NCBI GenBank assembly: GCA_009176605.1 | Contig: SEYY01001244.1 | Span: 79,550 to 143,549 of the forward strand | Length of the DNA: 64,000 nt | Source of the DNA: Armadillidium nasatum | Taxonomy: Eukaryota > Arthropoda > Malacostraca > Isopoda > Armadillidiidae | Direction: 5' to 3' | Shown: positions 13,858 through 26,880 of the stretch, one piece after another | Layout: each line of letters begins with the position of its first letter | Position numbering within the stretch: the stretch's first letter is position 1 | Position numbers and translations under genes: made by a program | The notes under the pieces: model-generated | Seen by the model: only the letters and a program-made list of their open reading frames with translations | What the model was told of the DNA's origin: nothing | Databases searched by the model: none

Positions 13858-14891
13858 ACCGGGACCCCCGGTCCCAGCTAACCCCAGACATTTTTACTGG
13901 CCTGGGCTAAAAAATCAGAGAAAACTGAGGTTTGCCTGCTGGGGTTAAAATGGCAAATCATATTTGAGGGGACAATCCAATTTCAAATTTTTTTTTTAAT
14001 TTTCAGCCGATTCTCCTGAAATTTTCAGTGTATATAGATTTTTTCCCGGTGAAAAAGTCCATTTCTACCGTTTTTCTGAGTCTTTAACTGCTAAAAAAAA
14101 AAAAAAAGTTTTTTGTTTTGTTGGAAATTTGATAATTTTCGGAATGACCTAAAATTTGGAAGGTATATTCAGAATTCTATTGGTTACAAAAACTTGTAAC
14201 ATACTTTTATCCCCAAAGTTATAGTAAAAATGTTATAATCCCAAAACTGAAAAACTATCAGAAAAAAAATATCCACCTTTTCAGACAAAAACAAAACTAC
14301 AACTATAACATTTCTTATTTTTGGTGGGAGTATAGAGGAGGGATGGGGTACAAATTCCTCTCTATACTTTTTTCCATGTGATTCGTTGGTTTCGCGATAT
14401 AGCCTCCAAAAGGTCCATTTTTGACCAAATTTCAAAAATTCCCAAAGTTTGCGAGGTTATATCTCGCTTCAAACAAATTGCATTTAATAATGCACTAAAT
14501 AAAATTTGTTGCACTGTCCTCCTCTAAGCAATATCCAAAAATAAAGAAATTAATAGGTAGAGTTTTTTTTTTTTTTTTTTAAATAATTTTTTCTCAGGAA
14601 GGGTACGATTTTTGCAACAAAAATTTCCAAGTGCTTATAACTTTTTCTAGGCGTGATATCAAAAATCTGTTCCCACTAATGCAAGAAATTTTGGGTAAGA
14701 TTATTCAGATAAATTTTCAGCTCATGTGGACCAGTGGTTTGACCCCGCTATTCATTTTTTTTCAACTTTGGGTCCAAATAACTTTCAAACCATAATAGAC
14801 TCAGAAAAATGATCGAAATAAACTCAGAAATTCAGGAAAAAATGCATATACCCTGAAAATTTCAGCTCAATCAGTCAAAAAAAAAATTTTT

Positions 14892-14956
<65 letters not shown>

Positions 14957-15590
14957 CTGTTTCTTTTGACCGCTCCTTTTCTGCTATTGAATGTTCTTCT
15001 TTGTGTTTTGATTTTAGATGCCCAATAAGATTTGGTTGAAAATTTTTTACTTGGGATACCCAGAGATCCTCTTCTATTTTTCTGACTGTAGATGTTACAT
15101 TTAGCTTATTTTGAGCCTATCCTGAAACCTTGTAAAGTACTCCTATACTGATGAAGCTTATCTTTTAGCCATAGTGACTGAAAGTATAAACAAAATAATA
15201 ATTTTGAAATAATGTAGCTAATTGATACAACTTTGATACATAGCAATAAAATAACAATGATATGTATAAATACAGGTTATATTGATAATTTTTTATCTTA
15301 CATTTTTTCAAACTTTACCTTAGGGTCTTACCTAGGTAAAGCTGATGAATCACTATTATGAATCAAAAAAATTTGTTTTACAATTTTTATACTTATACAA
15401 AATCTGTAGTTTTCTAAATTTAATCATTAATTTAAGTGAATGTTGGCTATTCTACGCCTTTCTTATAATTAAATAGACCTAAATTAAATTTATATCTAAT
15501 TTTTTTAATCTAAAATTTCAGTGCTTTTGACCTCTCTACAAATTTTAGGCAACCCCAGGTAGAATCTCAGCCCCGTTGGTCCCTACGCAC
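13858..15590. repeat. Unclassified dispersed repeat, copy A
   Basis: Copy of a repeat whose outer parts recur in inverted orientation at 15957-16815 and whose terminus recurs at 63849. The right end reads CAGCCCCGTTGGTCCCTA, the inverse of the TAGGGACTGACCAGGG start of copy B. The left part (CCCAGCTAA, AATCAGAGAAAA, GGGGTTAAAATGGCAAA) is the inverse of the right part of copy B. The centre holds about 900 bases with poly(T) runs (14564-14580 and 14899-14957) that copy B lacks. No ORF; family unknown. Confidence 0.6.
14899..14957. repeat. Poly(T) tract
   Basis: About 59 consecutive T inside copy A, possibly the poly(A) tail of a minus-strand retroposed insertion that forms the extra 900 bases of this copy (inference). 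Confidence 0.9.
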
Positions 15591-15956
15591 CATACATACT
15601 TTTCAGCTTGTGTGACTATATTTTCCACACAAATGGATTCAATGAACTACCTCGAAGCTTAGCTGTTTGTATTTTCCAGATTCAGTGGAATTTAGGATAA
15701 ATATATGTATAGCAAATGCTGTAATTTTAAAAACATTGTTTGTTTTTCCATAGTTTCAAGTGATAGGATAAAATTGCTGTATATAAATATTTTTTTGGGC
15801 AATAACTGGAAAAGTTCTTCAACCACTGGTTTAGACCAGTTTCTCAACTTGGGGGATCATGATCACATACATGGGGGGAGTCTCAGTGGGTTACAAAAAA
15901 TAAAACATTTAATGTACAAAAAAAACTTTTCCTATCCTTAAATAACTTTACCTACA

Positions 15957-16226
15957 AATAGGGACTGACCAGGGCTAGCTAGAATTTTGCTAGGGTTGCC
16001 TAAAATTTGTAAAGAGGTCAAAAGCACTGAAATTTTAGGCTAAGAAAATTAGAGATAATATTAATTGAAATTTATTTAATTATAAGGAAGGAGTAGAATT
16101 GTCAACATTCACTTAAATTAATGACTATATTCATTTTCTCAAAAAAAAAAAAAAAAGAAAAAAAAAAAAAAAATCAGAAAATTACAGATTTTGTATAAAA
16201 GTTTAAAAAAAGTACAAAAATTTGTG

Positions 16227-16259
<33 letters not shown>

Positions 16260-16815
16260 CTGACTCACAATAATAATTCAACAGGTTTTCTTAGGTAGGA
16301 CCCTAAGTTATAATTTGAAAAATTGTAGGATATAAAATTATCAATATAACCTGTATTTATACATATCATTGCTATTTTATTGCTGTGTAACAAACTTGTA
16401 TCATTTAGCTACATTATTACAAAATTATTATTTTGTTTGTACTTTCAGTCACAATGGCTAAAAGATAAGCTACAGCTGTATTTGAGTACTTTACAATGTT
16501 TCAGGATAGGTTTGAAATAGCTAAATGTAACATCTGCAGCTAGGAAATTAGAAAAAGTATCTCCTGGTGGCCCAAGTAAAAATTTTTCAACCAAATCTTT
16601 ATCAGGGCATCTATAAAATCAAAACACAAAGATGAACATTCGCTAGCAAAATAAGAGTGGTCAAAAGAAACAGAAAAGAAAAAGAAAATAGAAAAAAAAC
16701 AAGAAAAATCTTAATTTTCTTACATTTTAAAATATAAAATTATAAAATATAATTTGCAATTTTAACCTCGGCAGGTAAAGCCCGATTTTCTCTGATTATT
16801 AGCTGGGACACGTTT
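15957..16815. repeat. Unclassified dispersed repeat, copy B
   Basis: Begins TAGGGACTGACCAGGG and runs through TTTGTAAAGAGGTCAAAAGC to the AATCAGA/GCTGGGACACG end, opposite in orientation to copy A with a 366-base spacer. The A and T homopolymer runs at 16141-16173 and 16229-16259 sit at places where copy A differs. No ORF. TIR-like termini suggest a DNA transposon, but I cannot assign a superfamily. Confidence 0.6.
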
Positions 16816-17183
16816 TATTAACAAGCTGTAATTTTTTCAACTCGATTCAAAAATTCTAATAAAATGACTAGTCATATTCCTATATATCATATACAGGCAG
16901 AAACAATACTGTAATAATCGATATATCGTTCCTATAGTCGATATATCAAATATAAAAAAATCTATATACTTTTCATTATAATATGGTGATACCCAGAGAG
17001 TGAATTTTCAAGGTTACTTGGAGATTCACACCTGAACATCCGACTTATGACAAAGTTGCTTGTATAGTTTAGAAGAAATAGTGAAATTTAAAGTAGTAGA
17101 GCAAACTTATTCTAACAAAATGGTATACCCTAAAAAACTATAAAATGTTTGAAAATAATGTTAAATTTGCATAAAAAATTTAA

Positions 17184-17215
<32 letters not shown>

Positions 17216-17266
17216 GTATAATATTGTATAAAAAATTTAAATATATATATATATATATATGTATAT
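16816..17266. other. Unannotated segment
   Basis: AT-rich sequence with two short TA/TG arrays (17185-17220 and 17239-17266) and a TCGATATATCG palindrome near 16918. Nothing coding. Confidence 0.45.
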
Positions 17267-17393
17267 TAGAGGTGGACCGGATATCCGCATCCGCAACTGC
17301 GGATATCCGCATCATTTTTCCAATATCCGCGGATGCGGAAATCCGCAATTGGATATCCGCAACCGCATTCGCATGCGCGGATAGTAAAAAATT

Positions 17394-18671
17394 ACGTATC
17401 ATGCAATCGATAAAAACTTTCAAAGGCAAAACTTTGCATTGAATGCAGAACCTCTTTCTGAGCGCCATACAGGCGACTATCTTGAAACTGTATTTGAAAA
17501 GATGCTGACAAAATGGAAGATTTCATTAAATGAAGTGCACTGCGTAGTCAGGGATTCGGGCACAAATATAAAAAAAGCACTTTCTCTGGCAAGAGTGAAA
17601 AATGTAGATTGCTTTGCACACCAAACTCAGATAGTAGTTAAAAATTCCATTATGAGTCAAAAATGTGTATCCGATTTAATAACCAAATGTAGGTTAATTG
17701 CTACGCATTTCAATCACTCCGTTGTAGCCCAAAATGAGCTGAAGAAAATACAAACAAGATTAAATGTTCGTCCACTTTCTGTCATGCAAGATATTCAAAT
17801 ACGCTGGAATAGTAGTTTGCATATGCTTGAGAGGATGAGCGAAATTAATGAGGCCATTTGCCTTTATGCTTTAAGCAGCACAAAAATAAAGCCTCTAACA
17901 GCTGACGAAAATGACATTTTAAATAATTGTATTAATATCCTTAAGCCTTTTGAAGAATTAACAAAGACTATAAATTCAGCTGAATCATGTTTGTCAGATG
18001 TGATACCACTTGTTTCAACATTGAAAGTTGTGTTAACAAATGTTATTAAGTCTAAGGGAGTTTCAAGGATGACTGAAACATTAATGAAGGAGATGAACGA
18101 CAGATTTGAAAACCTGGAAAATGATGATGCTTATACAATTGCAACCTTTTTAGATCCTAGGTACAAAACAAAATTTTTTAAACCACTTGTTTCTCAGAAT
18201 GTTAAAATCAAATTAGGATGCTTATGCGATGAGATGATAGAAACAGCTAAAATAACGCCTTTCAAGAAAAAGCAAAAGCTGTCACATACAAAAGAAACAA
18301 AATCTGTTAGCTTAAGCATTGCTAAATCAATGAAAGATCTTCTAGCTTCCAGCAGCAATGAAGAATCACAGTCAGAAGTGTCAAAGGATACAATATCGAT
18401 TATTGAAAATTATCTGAAACTCCCACGTTTGGAGGCAGATAAAGACCAACTGGTTTGGTGGAGAGATAATTGCAAAAGTTTTCCTTTTCTTGTTGAGCTG
18501 GCAAGGACTTATTTAGCATGTCCTTCAACTAGTGTTGCTAGTGAGCGTCTTTCCAGTGGAGCAGGCCTCATTTACGACGAAAAGCGAACCAAACTTTCAC
18601 CTGAAAGAGCCCAAAAGCTTTTATTTCTAAAAAATAACTTACCAATTATTAACTTCAAATGGAATATGTGA
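17394..18671 (+). pseudogene. hAT transposase, N-terminal part missing
   Basis: Open frame of about 425 codons to TGA at 18669, without an in-frame ATG near its start. Recognisable text begins at ATCGATAAAAAC (IDKNF), right next to the left subterminal repeats. Counting from 17439: VRDSGTN at residues 37-43 (second catalytic Asp region), CFAH at 58-61 (hAT C-x2-H), RWNSS at 122-126, then the C-terminal dimerisation domain at about 340-402 with WW, PSTSVASERLSSGAG and a LSPERAQKLLFLKN helix. The BED zinc finger and first catalytic Asp region expected in a 550-700 residue hAT transposase are absent, so it is an internal-deletion derivative. The rest is uninterrupted, suggesting a recent loss. 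Confidence 0.9.
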
Positions 18672-18706
18672 AACTGTGAAGTGTGAAGGTAATACTGAAT
18701 TACTGG

Positions 18707-18866
<160 letters not shown>

Positions 18867-19088
18867 CCTTTTTCCAAATGGGTGGAGGTTGGGGAAAGAG
18901 GTTGGTGGGGTGTTCAAGAGTTGGGTCCCCATCCCACACCCTGGTAACATAGATTCTGGATATTATATTTAAAATTCCAAGAATCTATGGCAAAAACTCC
19001 TAAAAAATTAAACTATCCGCATCCGCAATTGAATATCCGCAACCGCATCCGCATCCGCGGATAGTAAAAAATTACTATCCGGTCCACC

Positions 19089-19997
<909 letters not shown>

Positions 19998-20612
19998 GAA
20001 TATTTTTCTTCCTCACAGTTACTCCAATTATACAAGGGTCTCATCCGCCCTTGTATGGAGTACTGCTCTCATATCTGGGATGGCTCAGGTTTCACCCGTC
20101 TTTTGGATAGGGTTGAGTCAAAGGCTAAAAGACTTATAAACTGTCCCGCTCTTTCTAATTCTCTTGATTCTTTATCTTTGTGATGTGATGTTGGTGCCTT
20201 GTCACTTTTCTATAGGTACTACAGTGGCAAATGCTCGAGGGAACTATCCACCCGTGTACCTCCACCTTTACAGTGTCCTCGCAGCACAAGGGGTGCAATG
20301 TCCGCATCAATTTTGCGTGGACATAGGCAACTCCAGGCTTGTCCGCTGTGGTGCCTCTTTCTTTCCTGCCACCTCTGTCTTGTGGAACTCTCTTCCATCT
20401 TCTGTATTTCCCTCTGCACTTAATCTCAATTTCTTTAAAGCCCACGTCTGCGCCCACCTGAGAAATTTGCGTTAGGTGGGTACTGTAGGGGTGGTTTTTA
20501 TTTTCTGGATTTTGTATTCTGTTTACTTTCATTTTTATTCTTTTAACACCCCCTCCTTGAATAGGGCTTTGCCCGTGAGTGGTGGTGATGTGTAAAAAAA
20601 AAAAAAAAAAAA
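19998..20612 (+). mobile_element. LINE family B, 5' truncated 3' end
   Basis: Matches the last 600 bases of the long LINE at 52325-55375: CTCATCCGCCCTTGTATGGAG, the C-terminal coding tail, and the 3' end AATAGGGCTTTGCCC then GTGAGTGGTGGTGATGTG followed by poly(A). The 5' end lies near 19998 beside the integrase fossil; the 3' end joins gag sequence of the OTU Gypsy-like family at 20613. Confidence 0.88.
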
Positions 20613-21518
20613 GACCAGGACCTTAAAGTATTCTTTTGTGAATTCGAGGAATATTGCAGTCCTGTACCCAACACACAACACAAAAAACAGGATTGGTTAA
20701 GGCTCTTGGGTTCGTATTTACAATCATCTTATCTGGCCCTCTATCATCAACTTCGTAAGGCGGATAAGTCTTTTGAAGAGATTAAGCAGAACCTACTGGA
20801 TCTGTTTAATAATGAGGACATGGTGAGACAAGAACAAGCAGTCCATGATTTTATGGCTGCTAAAATGCGTAAGAATGAGACCATCAGGATCTTTGCTATC
20901 CGGTTGATGGATCTCGCAAGGAAGGCTTACCCCACCACTTCGGCGGCTGACTGTAAGGAACATGAGACAGTGCGTCGTGTTTCTAGCAGCCTTGCCGCCG
21001 ACAATCAACAAAGAAATCGCAAGTTATCTGCGTAATCATGAGTGGTGTTCGGGAAACAAAGTTTCCTTTGATCAGCTGGTGAACCTGGCTGATAGACACT
21101 TTCAGGATCGTAAGGGACATGACCAAGTACCCGTTCCTGAAATTGTGCATATCTCCAGAGTTTCCGCTGAGACGAGAACCCAACCGAAGTCATGGGTGGA
21201 TGTGGTGAAGCGATGGATGAATACTTCTTCCAAAGCTCAACTGCCTCCACAAAAACCAGTCGAGAAAAGGTCGTCAAGTAAGGAACGTCAGAAGAAAACT
21301 ACTGGAAACCGCAGTCCCAAGTTAGTTAGGGACAAGCAATGTACAAGTAACGAATGTTCCAGCTCCTTGGGACAGTTGGGTGACCGTAGGAAGAATAATC
21401 GCAAGCGACAAACTTCGCAAAGGCAAAACAACGAGTGGTGCAGTTTTTGCGATAAAGGAATGCATTCCAAGGATACGTTACATTCTTACCAACAAGTGTT
21501 CAATTTTCAAGAAGAGTG
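20613..21518 (+). pseudogene. gag region of OTU Gypsy-like element, copy 1
   Basis: Capsid-like segment (SSYLALYHQLRKADKSFEEI, KMRKNETIRIFAIRLMDLAR) and the start of the zinc-knuckle region (WCSFCDKGMHSKDT). It closely matches the gag region of copy 2 from about 51325 on. Confidence 0.82.
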
Positions 21519-21844
21519 GGCACTTGTCTTTTTTTCTATTTCTCCTCTGGTGGGCAAAGGCCAGAGGCCTACCAATGATCCACCAGAGTTGGGAGGAAAG
21601 TCGGAAACATGGTCAAAATAAAGGCTGACATGACCTGATACACAGCGTTTAAAGGAAAATAGATGAAGGAAGTGTGTTCCAGACTTTACCAGTAGAGTAC
21701 AAAAGATTGAGCGTTGGACAGAGAAAGGATGAGACTATGTAGAAAGCGAGTCGCACGAACCCTTATTAATGGAGGAGGTATGCGAAGAGAGAGTTCAGAA
21801 GAGCAGTGTCCATTGTAATAGCGATAGTATAGAGAGAGTGACGC

Positions 21845-23685
21845 TGTCATAGCTACGTCTTTTCAATATTTTAATGTATAATAGTACTTTGACAACTCGA
21901 TTCTTTTCAGATATTGCGTTGTGACCAGCTTAAAGATAGCTTTCGAAGATTTACTCTTTTCTTTTATTTTTTATAAATAAATTCTATGCAGGCTTTGTTT
22001 ATCTTTGGTTTTATTTAACTCTCAACCTTTGATTTAAAAATCTATAAATTGTGTCATCATAACTAGTATTCAATATTATAAATTATTAATCGATGCAGTT
22101 ACTTATTTAAACTATCAAAAATCTAAAATGACTATACACTACTTACAGAAACAAAAATATTTTGTAAAGGTAACGCCAAATTATTTTAAAGGTCAACCAA
22201 ATAAATCGCAAAAATTCTATTTGGTTACCCAATGGAGAACGAACATTATCTAATAAAAGTTTATGGTAAGTATGAGTGATCGTAACCTAAACCCCAAAAG
22301 ATTCGAGAACTTCAAGATGACTAAATACTGTAAGTTGAAATGAATTCGCAAACAATCCCTTGTACTTCAAAAATCGCAACTCCAAATTAAAAGTAGTCGA
22401 TAAATCCAAAGGATGAAACAATTAATTATTCACAAAAGCTGAAAGTGATTTACTAATATCCAAAAATTTCCTAAAATATTTTTGTTACCTGAGTTTAACA
22501 AATTTAATTTATTTACGATATAAAGTTCAAATACTAATGTTGAAAGTACGTATTGTTTACGAATTAACAGTTTTCAAATATTGTAATTACACAGTTATCA
22601 GTTTGTACGATTTAATCAAACCAACAATTAGGCAAATATCAATATCAATATCAAATATCAATCTTATTCAATTTTAATAACTAATTCTAATATAATCAAG
22701 ATATGTTATAGAATCTTATAATTTATAAATAGCTTTATACATATACATACAAGTTACTAGGATATATTAATATTTCTTAATTTGACAATCGATATACAGG
22801 TCCTCATTAGTTTGTGTTATTAATCACAACTGTATATATACAAAGGTTACTAGTTACCTTAATTCGTAATCTCTCAAACGAGTTTAATTAATTTGTGATA
22901 TTTTAAAAGTTTTAAATGATGAAGTCGTAATATCTCAAACAAGTTTTTATTTGAAGTCGTAGTACCTTAAGCAAGTTTTAATTTGTAATACTTCATACAA
23001 GTTTTAAATTTCAATGTCTAAGTTTCAGATGCGTATCCAATTCGCAATCACTCAAGCGAGTTCAACTTAATTCGTAATATCTCAAGCGAGTTTTAATTGA
23101 AGTCGTAGTACCTCAAGCGAGTTTTAAATTTAATTTGTAAAACTTCATACAAGTTTTAAATTTCAATGCCAATATATCAGATGTGTATCTAATTCGTAAT
23201 CTCTCAAACGAGTTCAACTTAATTTGTAATATCTCAAGCGAGTTTTAAATGAAGTCGTAATATCTCAAACGAGTTTTAATTTAATTCGTAAAACTTCATT
23301 CGAGTTTTAAATTTCAATATCAAAATATCAGATGCGTATCTAATTCGTAACCTCTCAAACGAGTTCAACTGAATTCGTAATATCATAAGCGAGCTTTAAA
23401 TGATGTATCAAATCATCAAAACTTCATAACTTTTAAATACTATCAAAATTTATCAAACTATAGCAATATTAAACTATAGAATTATTATGAAATTCTCTTA
23501 TATAATTTACCAATTTATAAACATAGTCTTAAGTTAAGGAACTTTTTTCTTTTAACACAACTTGACTCATCAGTCGTAAGAACAGAATGATTCCTCTGTA
23601 AAAATTTCCAATGACTGAGCTCTCGTAAATGTTGTTGGAAGTACGAAGTTTGACTATTTTAGCATTTTCAGGAACGGGTGTAACA
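21845..23685 (-). repeat. 3' LTR (1.8-kb family)
   Basis: 1,841 bases with TG/CA ends. On the minus strand it starts TGTTACACCCG after a purine tract (GGAGAAAAT). It matches, in patches, the solo LTR at 27150-28842, for example ACAAAAATATTTTGTAAAGG and AAAAGATTCGAGAACTTCAAG here versus their counterparts near 28320-28500 on the other strand. Confidence 0.75.
22860..23400. repeat. Tandem array with higher-order period near 152 bp
   Basis: About 16 repeats of a roughly 30-base unit of the form TTCGTAATATCTCAAGCGAG plus TTTTAA. A marker, CAGATGCGTATC, appears at about 23026, 23178 and 23329, giving higher-order units of about 152 bases made of about five subunits. It is inside the LTR. Confidence 0.9.
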
Positions 23686-24072
23686 ATTTTCTCCAGCCTG
23701 TGTCAGTATTTTTTGGACTCTGATCTTTTATTTTCTAAAAATTATTCATCCGCCATGTTGAATTCCAACCATACTAGGACACCCTAAGCTGATTTGTTTC
23801 CTTCACAGTGTTCGATTTCTTGTTTTTCTTATTTCAATTGCATAATTATTTATTAATTATCATGGTTCATTTACCATACCCACACCAATTTTATATACTT
23901 CTATTATTCTTTCTTTATTTATTCACCTTTAAGTATTACGAATCTTTTTCCAATCTTAAATATCCTATTTATTTATTTTTTGATTATTTTCTTTCTTAAT
24001 TTAACATAAAAACCACCACCGAGATTTCCCTTCACCTTTATACCAAAATAAAACTTTCTTTAATTAGGTCTC

Positions 24073-24564
24073 CTACCACACCTCCCTCTCAAAGCTTTCA
24101 TTAGGTGAGGTAGGTACTAATCGGGCATAGCAGTCAATAACGTCGGGATATTTTTCTATAGAAGGTCCTTGTTCCGACATGGATACTTCCTCCCTGTCTT
24201 GAGTTTCTTTTGTAGGGACTCTGATTTCTTCGGTTTTGAAGTTTATTTCGTAAATCACCATCCTCCAGCGAACTATAGGAGCCTCTGTATGATGTACTAG
24301 CTCGTGAGGGTGTATTATAATCTCTAACATCATTTATTCTCTGATTTCCTAGAGTTCTAGGATTTGGTGTATATGATTGCCTCTGGAAAGGAAGTGAATG
24401 GAGATTTCCCCTCCTTTGAGGCTTTCCTTGAATATACTTTCGAGGTTCTCTAGGTTGGACTCTAGGTTGTACGCTTAGCTGACTCATTTTGTTTTCTAAT
24501 GAAGCTCTTGATGGATTGTTTCTGTTTGGCACTTGATAGGATTTACCTGGGTGTTTATTTAAAT
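24073..24564 (-). pseudogene. Unknown basic ORF of the 1.8-kb-LTR element
   Basis: Minus-strand remnant rich in Arg, Asn, Gln and Pro (SQLSVQPRVQPREPRKYIQG, SLPFQRQSYTPNP), followed by an acidic stretch in another frame. It resembles a disordered nucleic-acid-binding C-terminal region of a gag-like protein. No domain recognised. It is interrupted on its 5' side by the hAT MITE. Confidence 0.4.
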
Positions 24565-24742
24565 TAGGGATGGAGTGAAGTATCGGTATCGGTATCGGCA
24601 AGTATTGGCATATTTTCCGATACCGTATCGGTATCGGTATCGAACTCGGTATCTGGTCAGTATCGGTATCGGTAGTAGTATCGGCATATTTTCCGATACC
24701 GGTATCGGTATCGGTAAAAATTTTGGTATCGCTCCATCCCTA
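24565..24742. mobile_element. hAT MITE, 178 bp, with perfect 8-bp target duplication
   Basis: Terminal inverted repeats TAGGGATGGAG and CTCCATCCCTA with a perfect 8-bp duplication, ATTTAAAT, at 24557-24564 and 24743-24750. The interior is almost only GGTATC/GATACC repeats with the pair GGCATATTTTCCGATACC occurring twice. It is inserted into an ORF of the surrounding LTR element. Confidence 0.95.
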
Positions 24743-24750
24743 ATTTAAAT

Positions 24751-25396
24751 ATTCATGATGGAGTTTAATTAGCTTCCAGAAGTGTCCCACAGTGGATCCA
24801 GAAAAATGAAGTCCATCCCGGGTTGATCCTTGGAATGGTCTTGCGACTCTCGCCCCGAATTGTTTCCTTCTAGGGTTTCCAAAATATTCCATCCGTGCTA
24901 ATGTTATGGGTCTTGGTGTTAACTCCTTATCACAATTTTGGAAAAACTTATCTATTATTTCCTTCATTTGTTTAGTAAAAAGCTTATTGATATGATTGGG
25001 GTATTTAATAGGTACTTGATCAGGATCTAATTTTCTATATAATTTGCTGCTATTATACTGACCAAAATTGGGAATGTAGGGTACCGCTATTATAATTTGG
25101 CAGTTAGGGTGGTTTGCTGTCCATTCTATTACCTTATCTTTTATATTTTTTACCAGCATGGAGATGTCTAATTGTCTTTTCATAAATGGGTCAGGTGGTG
25201 GCGTATATTGTTGACCTGGAGTATACTGATAACTAATACCAGCCCTGCTTGGATATGCTGTTTTATTTCTTGCTCCTCTGGTTTGTTCATCTGCTGGTGT
25301 TGATGCTTGTTGCATTCCTTGTTGTTGTTGTGGTTGTCTTTCATCTTCATTCTTTTCCAGAAACAAATCATCAGGCAATGGTATACTATCCGCCAT
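24751..25396 (-). pseudogene. SGNH-like ORF of the 1.8-kb-LTR element
   Basis: About 210 codons on the minus strand starting at 25396. A Gln-rich N terminus leads into a globular part: MLVKNIKDKVIEWTANHP, IIIAVPYIPNFGQYNSSKL, and near the C-terminal end STRDGLHFSGSTVGHFWKLI. The IPxxxN-type strand followed by a late DGLHFS block is the pattern of the later blocks of SGNH/GDSL hydrolase-like domains, known as accessory domains in some retroelements. The assignment is inference from motifs; the GDS block is not evident. Confidence 0.45.
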
Positions 25397-25451
25397 TTTC
25401 TCAGAGTATATGCCTTATTTAATCGTAGCACCAAATGTGTTAGGTGACTAA

Positions 25452-25467
25452 CCTGGTCATGGCACCA
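25452..25467 (-). promoter_or_regulatory. Primer binding site of the 1.8-kb-LTR element
   Basis: On the minus strand TGGTGCCATGACCAGG lies 8 bases inside the LTR end (ACGACA). The leading TGG fits pairing with a tRNA 3' CCA end; the tRNA species was not determined. Confidence 0.7.
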
Positions 25468-25475
25468 AAAAGTTA

Positions 25476-25611
25476 TGTCGTAGCTACATCTTTTCAATAT
25501 TTTAATGTATAATAGTACTTCGACAACTCGATTCTTTTCAGATATTGCGTTGTGACCGGCTTAAAGATAGCTTTCAAAGATTTACTCTTTTATTTTATTT
25601 TTTATAAATAA
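25476..25611 (-). repeat. Partial 5' LTR (1.8-kb family)
   Basis: 136 bases nearly identical to the first part of the LTR at 21845, then a direct switch into LINE sequence. Confidence 0.8.
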
Positions 25612-26518
25612 ATACAGTACAGAGAGAGTGACGCAACATTTCGACGGCCAGAAAGAGATTGGAGTTTAGTGAGAGCAGGAGAATTGATAAGGCGAAAAGC
25701 TCTAGACTCCACCTTTTCAGGGAGCTGTGTGTGTGGAACCACCCCAGATGTGTGACGCATACTCCATACAGGGGCGAACAACACCCCTACACAGAGCAAG
25801 CAACTGGGGTGGTGTGAAGAAATATTGAAGGCGCCTCAGAACACCCAACCTCTTAGAAACTTGTTTAGAAAGAGAGGTAATGTGATCTTTCCAAGAAAGA
25901 TCACAAGAAAAAGAAACACCGAGAATATTAAGGAGAGATGAAGGTTTGAGTTGCGTGATTTCGAAGAAGATATCGTAGTTGTGTGGAAGATTGTGTCGAG
26001 TAGAGAGATGGAGGAATTGAGTTTTGAGGCATTGAAAATGACCATGTTTTCTTTGCCCCAATTTGAAATGAGATAGATCAGAGGTTAGTTACTCCAAGGA
26101 CACCCTCCTTGCCTCTATTAACTGTTGCTGGGAGGGGCGTCTTTCAAAATGAAAAGAGTAATGAAGGGTGGAGTCATCAGCATAGGAGTGGATAGGAGAT
26201 GAAGTAAGAGAGAGAAGGTCATTAATGAAAAGCAGAAAAAGTGTTGGGGATAGGACAGATCCTTGAGGAACACCACCACTAATATATTTATAGGATGAAC
26301 GGTGGCCGTCTACAACAGCTGCTATAGAACGACCGGAAAGGAAATTAGAGAGAAGGATAGATTCCGAAAGAGATAAGTTTGGAAATCAAAGCTTTGTGCC
26401 AGACTCTATCAAAAGCTTTTGATATGTCCAGCGCCACAGCAAAAGATTCACCGAAATGCCGAAGAGCGGAGGACCAAGAGTTAGAGAGAAGGGAAAGAAG
26501 ATCCCCAGGAGTGCGTTT

Positions 26519-26880
26519 CTTTCAAAACAAGTGTTCACAGAATTCAAATTAACAGAATCAACCCCGACAACCACAGCGACGGTCTCCGGAGAATTATCCC
26601 GTATGTAATCAATGTGGTCATGTGGGCAAACATTGTCCGGAAAGGAAAAACCTACGGCCAAGACAACAGAGTAATTCTCCACCAAATTCAGGAGGGAATA
26701 GAACCACGCACACTTCAAAACGATCAACGGCGGAGAAACAAAATGCCACTGGGGTTTTGTCTGCGCGAAATCAACAAGAGCAAACTTTAAACTAATTGAC
26801 CCCGTGACTGAGGGGCCAGTCACGGTTGAAGGGTTAACTACTCCCAGCAACAGAGTTAACTTCCACAATTGGTTTAAAGG
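26519..26880 (+). pseudogene. gag knuckle region of OTU Gypsy-like element, copy 1
   Basis: Continues copy 1 after the LINE. It contains CNQCGHVGKHCPE, a CCHC knuckle, followed by a basic, Asn/Gln/Ser-rich tail. The counterpart in copy 2 is at 52270-52324 and 55376-55540. Confidence 0.8.

Larger units (their letters stand above)
21845..25611 (-). mobile_element. LTR element with 1.8-kb LTR, inserted in a LINE
   Basis: Minus-strand LTR element inside the LINE copy. The full-length LTR lies at 21845-23685 and a partial one at 25476-25611; both start TGTC(A/G)TAGCTAC when read on the plus strand. A TGGTGCCATGACCAGG primer site sits next to the right LTR. Two ORF remnants of unknown or SGNH-like type lie inside, with no recognisable pol, so it looks non-autonomous. 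The 14-bp AGAGAGAGTGACGC of the LINE occurs on both sides (21831-21844 and 25621-25634). Confidence 0.75.
21519..26518 (-). mobile_element. LINE family A insertion in gag, itself split
   Basis: Minus-strand LINE copy lying within gag of copy 1: 3' end with T-run at 21528-21535, tail at 21536-21844, then after an inserted LTR element the RT part at 25613-26518. RT motifs on the minus strand are YISGGVPQGS and IHSYADDSTLHYSF; the C-terminal CRGVVRPCMEYASHIWGG is also clear. The 5' end near 26518 is truncated inside RT. About half its span is the nested LTR element. Confidence 0.88.

Noticed and set aside
14184-14435. Minus-strand 83-codon frame as a host gene
   Set aside because: It lies in the unclassified repeat copy A, has no recognisable domain and has no splice or start context.
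19998-20612. Target duplication around the truncated LINE B
   Set aside because: The 5' side joins an integrase fossil and the 3' side joins gag, with no matching direct repeat, so the left flank is not the original target.
23808-23999. Hydrophobic 63-codon frame as a small membrane protein
   Set aside because: T-rich sequence inside the 1.8-kb-LTR element; the hydrophobicity follows from base composition.
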